Source of the DNA: Bacteroidota bacterium
GTDB lineage: Bacteria > Bacteroidota > Bacteroidia > M30B66
Length of the DNA: 60,263 nucleotides
Direction of reading: 5' to 3'
Assembly (NCBI GenBank): GCA_027483445.1
Contig: JAIXUS010000037.1
Coordinates: 1-60,263, forward strand
Shown here one piece after another: positions 54,878-60,263 of the stretch. The notes under the pieces were generated by a model. That model was not told the origin of the DNA, did not search any database, and saw only the letters and a program-made list of their open reading frames with translations. Numbering within the stretch: position 1 is the first letter of the stretch; every line of letters begins with the position of its first letter. A program made the translations under genes and the position numbers.

Positions 54878-55855
54878 TCAGGCTTTGTGTGAGAAAAAGT
54901 CCTTCGCGAAATAACTGATGATGATATCGGCTCCGGCTCTTTTAATGGAGGTTAGGATTTCCTCCACGGCCCTCTTTTCATCGAGCCAGCCTCGCGCCGC
55001 AGCCGCTTTTACCATGGCATATTCGCCACTCACGTTGTAGGCTACAATGGGCAACACAGAGTGCTGCTTTAAATCGGAAATGATGTCGAGGTAGGCCAGG
55101 GCGGGTTTCACCATCAGGAAATCGGCCGCTTCTTCCTCATCCAATTGCGCTTCCAGCATGGCCTCGCGTCGGTTGGCCGGGTGCATTTGATAGCTTAGCT
55201 TGTTCCCATGCTTGGGTGCAGAATCAAGGGCATCGCGGAAGGGCCCATAAAAGCAGGAGGCATACTTTGCCGTGTAACTCATGATGCCAACCTGGGTAAA
55301 ACCGGCTTCATCTAAGGCTTTTCGCAGATAGCCAACACGGCCATCCATCATGTCGCTCGGGCCGAGAATGTCGGCACCGGCTTGTGCCTGAGCCACCGCC
55401 ATTTTACCTAGAACCGACAAGGTTTGGTCGTTTAAAATCTGTCCGTTTTCATAAATACCGTCGTGCCCGTCGGAGCTGTATGGATCCATGGCCACATCGG
55501 TAATTACTGTGCACTGCGGAAACTGCGCTTTGAAAGCGGCAATGGCTTTTAAATAGCTGCACTCGGGATGATAGCTCCAAGTGGCGTATTTGTCTTTCTT
55601 TCCCTCGGGAATTGCCGGAAATAAAATGAAGGCCGTTAGTCCTAACTCCAAACAGATTGCGGCTTCCTTCAGAGCTTCGTCGAGCGAAAATCTAAACACA
55701 CCCGGCATAGAGCTGATTTCTTCGCGAATCGCTTCACCCTCAACCAGAAAAAAGGGAACAATAAACTGCGAAGGATGAAGGCGTGTTTCCTGCACCATCG
55801 CGCGAATCGATTCAGTTCGGCGGTTACGGCGCGGGCGGCGGGTGTTGATTTCCAT
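54878..55855 (-). CDS. hemB: Porphobilinogen synthase (delta-aminolevulinic acid dehydratase)
   Basis: HemB condenses two 5-aminolevulinate molecules to porphobilinogen for heme synthesis. 325 residues. The two active-site lysines are Lys197 (SYTAKYASCFYGP) and Lys250 (FLMVKPALAYLD). The metal-site segment reads TDVAMDPYSSDGHDG at 119-133: the three cysteines of zinc-dependent enzymes are replaced by Ala, Asp and Asp, so this is the magnesium-type form. SYQMHPANRREA and AYNVSGEYAM are also typical. TAAATTTA at 55860-55867 is a possible -7 element, 4 nt before the ATG. Confidence 0.95.
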   Translation of the reverse strand: MEINTRRPRRNRRTESIRAMVQETRLHPSQFIVPFFLVEGEAIREEISSMPGVFRFSLDEALKEAAICLELGLTAFILFPAIPEGKKDKYATWSYHPECSYLKAIAAFKAQFPQCTVITDVAMDPYSSDGHDGIYENGQILNDQTLSVLGKMAVAQAQAGADILGPSDMMDGRVGYLRKALDEAGFTQVGIMSYTAKYASCFYGPFRDALDSAPKHGNKLSYQMHPANRREAMLEAQLDEEEAADFLMVKPALAYLDIISDLKQHSVLPIVAYNVSGEYAMVKAAAARGWLDEKRAVEEILTSIKRAGADIIISYFAKDFFSHKA

Positions 55856-56100
55856 GCGGTAAATTTAGAAAATACATCAGCTCCATCTGACCGCCCATAC
55901 GCAGATGCAGAAATAAGTCGAATGCCTCAGTTTTAAGAACTGAAAAACAAATGGATACACAATAATGCTCAACTGTTAAATACTTTGATTAAAAACCGCT
56001 GTGGAAGTTGCCTCCTTATGTTATACATTAGCCTTCTCAGTACAACTAAAAAGTATTGAAAACCGGATTTACCCTTCATTAATGCTTAATCGAATTAACT

Positions 56101-56670
56101 ATGTTGGATTTTTTTGATGGCCTTGACCCTGTATTAAAAACATTTTGGTACGTTGCCATTCCTTCGAGCCTTATATTTATCGTACAAGCCATTATGACCT
56201 TCGTAGGGTCAGATGCCTCCGATGGAATTGAGGCCGATTTCGACAGCAATCTTGATGGCGCCGACGCTCCGTTTCAGTTGTTCTCCTTCAGAAATTTAAT
56301 TCACTTTTTATTGGGATTTAGCTGGACAGGTATTTCATTTTACACCACCATTTCAAGCAAGGTAATTTTGTTCGTTTTGTCTGTTTTGGTGGGCGCGGGC
56401 TTTGTTTCCTTGTTTTTTGTAATCATCAGGCAACTCAGAAAACTGGCACAAAACAATAGCTTTAACATTCAGCATACGTTAAATAAAACGGCCGACGTGT
56501 ATTTGAGTATTCCCGAACATAAAAATGGCAAAGGAAAAGTGATGATTAGCGTTAATGGCTCTTATCACGAACTGGAAGCCATGACTGAAGGAGAAAAAAT
56601 CCCGACCGGTAAAACCGTAAAAATTGTGCGGATAGAAAACAACAGCATTTTAATTGTCGAATCCATTTAA
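56101..56670 (+). CDS. NfeD-like membrane protein, flotillin partner
   Basis: 189 residues with three or four membrane segments (WYVAIPSSLIFIVQAIMTFVG; LIHFLLGFSWTGI; VILFVLSVLVGAGFVSLFFVIIRQL), then a soluble beta-barrel domain (KTADVYLSIPEHKNGKGKVMISVNG, TVKIVRIENNSILIVESI). This is the NfeD-like OB-fold pattern. Genes of this type usually precede a flotillin, as here (12 nt gap), and the OB-fold is thought to work with the SPFH oligomer in membrane organisation or quality control. Confidence 0.82.
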   Translation: MLDFFDGLDPVLKTFWYVAIPSSLIFIVQAIMTFVGSDASDGIEADFDSNLDGADAPFQLFSFRNLIHFLLGFSWTGISFYTTISSKVILFVLSVLVGAGFVSLFFVIIRQLRKLAQNNSFNIQHTLNKTADVYLSIPEHKNGKGKVMISVNGSYHELEAMTEGEKIPTGKTVKIVRIENNSILIVESI

Positions 56671-56682
56671 CCCCAATACCCC

Positions 56683-58221
56683 ATGTCGCCATTTGTACTC
56701 ATCATTGTTTTAGCCGTAGTTGTATTTGCCACCATATCGGCATTGGTTTCTCGTTATAAACGATGTCCTTCCGATAAAATACTCGTAGTGTATGGTCGTA
56801 CGGGAGGCAGCTCAGCCAAGTGTATTCATGGAGGTGGGTCATTCATTTGGCCTGTAATACAAGATTTTGCGTATTTAGATTTGAAGCCCCTCTCGATAGA
56901 GGCCAACCTCACCAATGCCTTGAGCAGGCAGAATATCCGGGTTGATGTGCCCTGTCGGTTTACCATTGCCATCTCAACCGAATCAGACAGCATGAACACC
57001 GCGGCCGAACGCCTCCTGGGGCTTTCTGCCGAACAGATTCAGGAGTTAGCCAAAGACATCCTCTTTGGGCAGCTTCGTTTGGTGATTGCCACCATGACCA
57101 TTGAGGAAATTAACTCTGACCGCGATAAGTTTCTCGACAATATTTCGAAGAATGTCGACAGCGAATTGAAAAAAATTGGTTTGAAGTTGATTAACGTGAA
57201 TGTGACGGATATCAAAGACGAGTCGGGGTATATTGAAGCATTGGGTAAGGAGGCGGCGGCTAAAGCCATCAATGAAGCGAAAATTAGCGTTGCTGAACAA
57301 GAAAAAATTGGGGAAACCGGTAAGGCTATTGCTGATCGGGAGCGCGACACGCAGATTGCAGAGACTCACCGCGACCGGGATGTAAAAATTGCCATTACCC
57401 AGAAGGACAAAGAAATTAGCATTGCAACAGCCGTAAAGGATGAAACCATTGGTAAGGCTGAGGCGGAGAAAGACACAAGAATTAAGACCTCGGAGGCTAA
57501 TGCGATGGCCATACAAGGCGAGAACGAGGCCAAAATTGCCATTGCCCAGTCGGAAGCCAACCGGCGCGAAAAAGAAGCGGAGGCCTTGCGTATAGCCCTC
57601 GCCTCAGAAAAGGTGCAACAAGCCAGGGCTTTGGAAGAATCGTATCTGGCGGAGCAGAAGGCCGAACTTGCGCGTTCTGAAAGGGAACGCTCTACCCAAA
57701 TTGCCAATATTGTAGTGCCCGCCGAAATATCGAAGCAGAAGGCGATTATTGAAGCCCAGGCCTTGGCCGAAACCATTCGGGAAAATGCCAAGGGCGAGGC
57801 CGATGCCATTTATGCGAAGATGGAAGCCGAAGCGAAAGGCTTGTTTGAGATCCTCACCAAGCAAGCCGAAGGGTATAAAGAAGTGGTGAAGGCCGCCGGT
57901 GGTGATCCGAACAAGGCCTTCCAACTGCTGCTGATTGAGAAGCTGCCTGATTTGGTAAGAACGCAGGTTGAAGCCGTTAAGAACATCAAGATTGATAAGA
58001 TTACGGTTTGGGATTCCGGCAACGGAAACGCTGAAAATGGCCAATCGTCGACCGCCAATTTCGTGTCGGGCATGATGAAAACCGTGCCTCCTTTAAACGA
58101 CTTGTTTAACATGGCCGGCTTGAATTTACCCACTTACCTGAAAGGACCGGAAACGGAGGCCAAAACCGAAACCAAGGCATCAGACAAGCCCTCGGAAGAA
58201 GGCTCAGAACAGAAAGGTTAA
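56683..58221 (+). CDS. Flotillin-family SPFH protein
   Basis: 512 residues. One N-terminal membrane helix (FVLIIVLAVVVFATISALV) is followed by the SPFH/band 7 domain (about 30-190; DKILVVYGRTGG, RFTIAIST, IGLKLINVNVTDIKDE). Then comes a long charged coiled coil (190-390) in which Ala recurs exactly every 11 residues (204, 215, 226, 237, 248, 259). The end has an ADAIYAKMEAEAKGLFEIL segment and an acidic tail. Flotillins form membrane-attached ring or cage oligomers that organise membrane microdomains. It is co-transcribed with the NfeD-like gene. Confidence 0.93.
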   Translation: MSPFVLIIVLAVVVFATISALVSRYKRCPSDKILVVYGRTGGSSAKCIHGGGSFIWPVIQDFAYLDLKPLSIEANLTNALSRQNIRVDVPCRFTIAISTESDSMNTAAERLLGLSAEQIQELAKDILFGQLRLVIATMTIEEINSDRDKFLDNISKNVDSELKKIGLKLINVNVTDIKDESGYIEALGKEAAAKAINEAKISVAEQEKIGETGKAIADRERDTQIAETHRDRDVKIAITQKDKEISIATAVKDETIGKAEAEKDTRIKTSEANAMAIQGENEAKIAIAQSEANRREKEAEALRIALASEKVQQARALEESYLAEQKAELARSERERSTQIANIVVPAEISKQKAIIEAQALAETIRENAKGEADAIYAKMEAEAKGLFEILTKQAEGYKEVVKAAGGDPNKAFQLLLIEKLPDLVRTQVEAVKNIKIDKITVWDSGNGNAENGQSSTANFVSGMMKTVPPLNDLFNMAGLNLPTYLKGPETEAKTETKASDKPSEEGSEQKG

Positions 58222-58463
58222 AGGGAGCCTCGGTAAAACCGTGCTAGGCATTGCGCTATGGGCCTTTGAAAGGTAAATGCGGTTGTTGTGCATAGAGTGA
58301 ATGCGGTGGCGTGGGTTGAAAGGAATTGAAAATTGCTGAAAGGGAATTGGAAGGCGGATACTGACTAGTTATTTGCGATTCTAGAAAACAGTCCGAGGCG
58401 ATAAGCCAAAGAAATTTTCAGAACTATGTTTCACTTTAGGGTAACTTTTGTAACTTTTGCCTT

Positions 58464-58816
58464 GTGAACAGAAATCAGAAACACCGAAAGGCAACTTTTT
58501 ATAAAAACTACTTTCAAGACTTCTTTTCCAAACAAAACAAGAAAGTAAAAGCAAAAATTGTTTGGATTGGACTTTAGAATTGATTGAAGACTTGCAAAGA
58601 GTTCCTGAAACGTATCTGAAACACATAGAAAACACGGACGGACTTTATGAAATCAGAGTTCAACAAGCCAGTGACATCTTTAGAATTTTCTGTTTTTTTG
58701 ATCAGGAAAAATTAGTTGTCTTGACAAATGGTTTTCAAAAGAAAACGCAAAAGACACCTAAGAAGGAGATTGAATTGGCTATCAAAATAAAGGAAGAATA
58801 TGAAAACGAAAAATAA
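58464..58816 (+). pseudogene. higB: higB toxin gene, frameshifted by a 5-bp tandem duplication
   Basis: Phage Gp49-like/HigB-type RNase toxin of the RelE superfamily. Frame 1 from the GTG at 58464 reads KATFYKNYFQDFFSKQ and ends soon after KAKIVW. Frame 2 continues WTLELIEDLQRVPETY, IFRIFCFFDQEKLVVLTNGF and KKTQKTPKKEIELAI. The join lies at a perfect TTGGATTGGA tandem at 58562-58571; removing one copy restores a continuous KIVWTLELIEDL, as in intact relatives. The toxin is therefore probably inactive, unless the duplication is a sequencing error. The antitoxin gene overlaps its end by 17 nt. The DNA is AT-rich compared with its left neighbours. Confidence 0.75.
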
Positions 58817-59105
58817 AAACTTGACTACTCTTGAAGAGTTTAAAGAGAAGAACTACGGCAAACGTGGGACAAAAGAGCGTGACGAACTTGAAGCGGGCTA
58901 TGAAGCATTTAAAATCGGTGCTTTGATTCACGATACTCGCATTGAATTGGGAATGACACAAGAAGAACTTGCAGAAAAAGTAGGAACAACTAAATCCTAT
59001 ATTTCAAAAATTGAAAACAACATAAAGGAAGCCCGTATTTCAACACTTCAAAAAATAATTGAACTAGGTTTTGGCGGACGACTTGAATTGAACATAAAAA
59101 TCTAA
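58800..59105 (+). CDS. higA: HigA-type antitoxin, XRE helix-turn-helix
   Basis: 101 residues. The C-terminal half is a Cro/XRE HTH: LGMTQEELAEKVGTTKSYISKIENNIKEARISTLQKI. The N-terminal part (LEEFKEKNYGKRGTKERDELEAGY) is typical of HigA-like antitoxins paired with Gp49-like toxins and would bind the toxin. It normally neutralises HigB and represses the operon. Here it is intact although the toxin gene is broken. Order toxin-then-antitoxin with overlap is the usual HigBA layout. Confidence 0.88.
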   Translation: MKTKNKNLTTLEEFKEKNYGKRGTKERDELEAGYEAFKIGALIHDTRIELGMTQEELAEKVGTTKSYISKIENNIKEARISTLQKIIELGFGGRLELNIKI

Positions 59106-59140
59106 CGAAAACCATTACCGAGGAAAGAAAAACAGCATAT

Positions 59141-59266
59141 AACAGCGCATAATTGCCTGTTGGTTTTTGGAGAAAATTTGAGCACGCGGTTCTTTGGAAA
59201 TTTCGTGGTGAGCTGATATCTTTCGGTCACCAATCCCAACCAGCGTTTGTGCGCGAACCGTTAGCG
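59141..59266. repeat. Structured inverted repeat after higA (cassette-boundary-like)
   Basis: Two imperfect 26-bp arms, 59145-59170 (GCGCATAATTG, CCTGTTGG, TTTTTGG) and 59230-59254 (CCAATCCCAACC, GCGTTTGTGCGC), are flanked outside by AACAGC and GTTAGC. Between them is a ~60-base AT-rich loop. The layout (AAC, imperfect arms, GTTAGC) resembles integron attC sites, though the core boxes do not match the consensus exactly. No gene is present. Confidence 0.5.
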
Positions 59267-59306
59267 GTTATTTCAAGACGATCTGTAAATTGATAGAATA
59301 CGCTAA

Positions 59307-59798
59307 ATGAACAGAACTAAAAACATATTGACAACGATAATTTTTGGAGTTTTAATTCAACTTCTTACTTCTTGTAGCGACAATCCCAAAACAACCATTA
59401 AGCAAAATGACAAAAATACTATGACAAAAAAATCAAACCCTGTTGTTTATTTTGAAATCCCGGTTAACGACATTGACAGAGCAATTAAATTTTATACGGC
59501 TGTGTTTCACTTTGACTTCGACAAAGAAAATATTGACAACAATGAAATGGCGTTGTTTCCCTTTGTGGACGAAAATTCAGGAATTTCAGGTGCATTAGCA
59601 AAAGGAGAAATCTACAAACCGACAAAAGATGGAGTTGTGATTTACTTCAAGACAGAAAATATTGATGAAACGATTAAATTAGCTGCCTCAAATGGTGGAC
59701 AAATTTTATATCCCAAAACAGACAATGGAATTGGACTTGTTGCCGAATTTGAAGACACAGAAGGAAACAGAATTGCATTATATCAAACTAAACAATGA
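59307..59798 (+). CDS. VOC-family lipoprotein
   Basis: 163 residues with a lipoprotein signal (IIFGVLIQLLTSC, Cys23), then a low-complexity linker and a VOC (glyoxalase-like) domain: VVYFEIPVNDIDRAIKFYTAVFHFDFD, GVVIYFKTENIDETIKLA, LVAEFEDTEGNRIALYQ. An internal Met near residue 39 (MTKKSNPV) is where cytosolic relatives begin, so translation from there is conceivable. The substrate is unknown. The gene is AT-rich and stands alone between two structured repeats. Confidence 0.82.
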   Translation: MNRTKNILTTIIFGVLIQLLTSCSDNPKTTIKQNDKNTMTKKSNPVVYFEIPVNDIDRAIKFYTAVFHFDFDKENIDNNEMALFPFVDENSGISGALAKGEIYKPTKDGVVIYFKTENIDETIKLAASNGGQILYPKTDNGIGLVAEFEDTEGNRIALYQTKQ

Positions 59799-60146
59799 CA
59801 ATAAAATAACAACCGCTAACCACAAATTTGAGCCATTTGGGCATTTGTGGATATTCCAGGTTAATCGTTTTTAATTTTTAAAGCCTTATATCAGTCCGTT
59901 TTTCGGTTCTAATTGTCCAAGCAGCCAATAATCTCCACACGTTTGCGCATGGCTTGTATGCGTAGTTTCCCCCCAACCAATCCCGTTCCAGCAACGCTCT
60001 GCCTTACATGAACGCGCACTTGGCTTAACAACGGGAAAAGCGCAAGCGGGTGCAGCGGATACCCCGGAAAAACAGAGTGAGTGTGAGGGCGAATGCGTGA
60101 AGCGTAAGTGTGGGTGCGAGCGTGCGAGGGCGACTCTGTTTTGAGG
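59799..60146. other. Accessory intergenic region next to the right IS end
   Basis: No gene. It holds a hairpin at 59823-59855, a GC-rich block at 60036-60067 sharing GCGCAAGCGGGTGCAGC with 26464, and a repetitive GTG/GAG-rich stretch framed by inverted arms AAAACAGAGT (60069-60078) and ACTCTGTTTT (60133-60142). Confidence 0.65.
59823..59855. repeat. Hairpin after the VOC lipoprotein gene
   Basis: CCACAAAT pairs perfectly with ATTTGTGG, and inside it GCC with GGC, leaving a TTGA bulge and an ATTT loop. It is preceded by CGCTAAC and followed by GGTTAATC. It could be a terminator or the folded core of a cassette-boundary site. Confidence 0.55.
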
Positions 60147-60263
60147 TGAAGCCTCCCCTTAATTAGCTACAATCAAAAATATAAAGTTTTGTTGATTGTG
60201 TCCTGTTGAAATGTGGGAAACTCCTGGCAGCCTCGTGGGTGAGGGTGGAGTTTTCCATATTTC
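60147..60263 (-). mobile_element. IS3-type insertion sequence, opposite (downstream) end, partial
   Basis: It begins TGAAGCCTCCCC, then TAGCTAC, matching the terminus at 118 in inverted orientation. The rest of the visible 117 bases (including GTTGATTGTGTCC and TTTCCATATTTC) has no convincing coding frame and fits the non-coding tail between a transposase stop and the IS end. Given the end type and orientation, the transposase would lie on the minus strand beyond the window. Confidence 0.65.

Noticed and set aside
59100-60146. A true integron
   Set aside because: No integrase is present in the window and the boxes do not fit the attC consensus; kept only as a cassette-like hypothesis.

Overview
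The window looks like part of a Bacteroidota (Flavobacteriia/Cytophagia-like) chromosome. The lines of evidence are: a secreted subtilisin with a type IX secretion C-terminal sorting domain; lineage-typical families (DUF4834, DUF4783 next to nadC, a CarB without its C-terminal allosteric domain, a tRNA_anti-like OB-fold protein, a PgpH-type 7TM-HD protein); and start-proximal promoters carrying the Bacteroidota -7 element TAnnTTTG. No rRNA, CRISPR array or phage was seen. Both ends stop inside copies of what appears to be the same IS3-type insertion sequence (1-118 and 60147-60263, same orientation), so the piece probably ends where an assembly broke at a repeat.

Layout. 1-0.5 kb: IS3-type transposase start and a gene cut by the IS. 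0.8-3.6 kb: carB. 4.0-8.7 kb: a GT-C-like membrane protein and a secreted subtilase (minus strand). 8.9-13.7 kb: DUF4834 / YfhO / asnB operon. 14.0-16.9 kb: membrane-bound spermidine-synthase-like protein and a polytopic membrane protein. 17.0-18.7 kb: GT4 glycosyltransferase facing rlmH. 19.0-24.4 kb: DUF4783, nadC, YihY/BrkB protein and a large M1 metallopeptidase that ends in an Omp85-like outer-membrane barrel. 24.5-26.4 kb: TerC and a 6-TM protein. 26.6-31.8 kb: surface glycan genes (MOP flippase, FkbM methyltransferase, two GT4 enzymes, a VOC protein). 32.3-35.8 kb: CsgG-like protein, HTH regulator, plsY, clpS, tRNA-Arg. 36.1-38.3 kb: sugar-nucleotide epimerase and another glycosyltransferase, then a repeat array. 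38.8-42.2 kb: cytochrome-like lipoprotein, OB-fold protein, 7TM-HD phosphodiesterase, tRNA-Val. 42.3-48.2 kb: MarR / adaptor / RND / TolC efflux operon. 48.3-55.9 kb: mqnA, TPR-PD40 protein, HEAT-cyclophilin protein, LpxH-like phosphatase with a MurG-like glycosyltransferase, hemB. 56.1-58.2 kb: NfeD-like protein and flotillin. 58.4-60.1 kb: an AT-rich accessory end with a broken higB toxin gene, intact higA, a VOC lipoprotein and structured inverted repeats.

How the genes work together. Much of the window serves the cell envelope: glycosyltransferases, flippase, FkbM, epimerase, YfhO and asparagine synthase for surface glycans; plsY and an LpxH-like enzyme for lipids; an RND pump; flotillin with its NfeD partner; and exported peptidases. 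Housekeeping genes (carB, nadC, rlmH, mqnA, hemB, clpS, two tRNAs) are scattered between them.

Most notable points: the M1 peptidase-barrel fusion; a higB toxin frameshifted by a perfect 5-bp tandem duplication beside an intact antitoxin; cassette-like inverted repeats beside the accessory genes; and several families of dispersed intergenic repeats, including a ~150-bp pair at 3.7 and 13.9 kb, 7-bp-period repeats, and a three-copy hairpin array at 38.3-38.7 kb.
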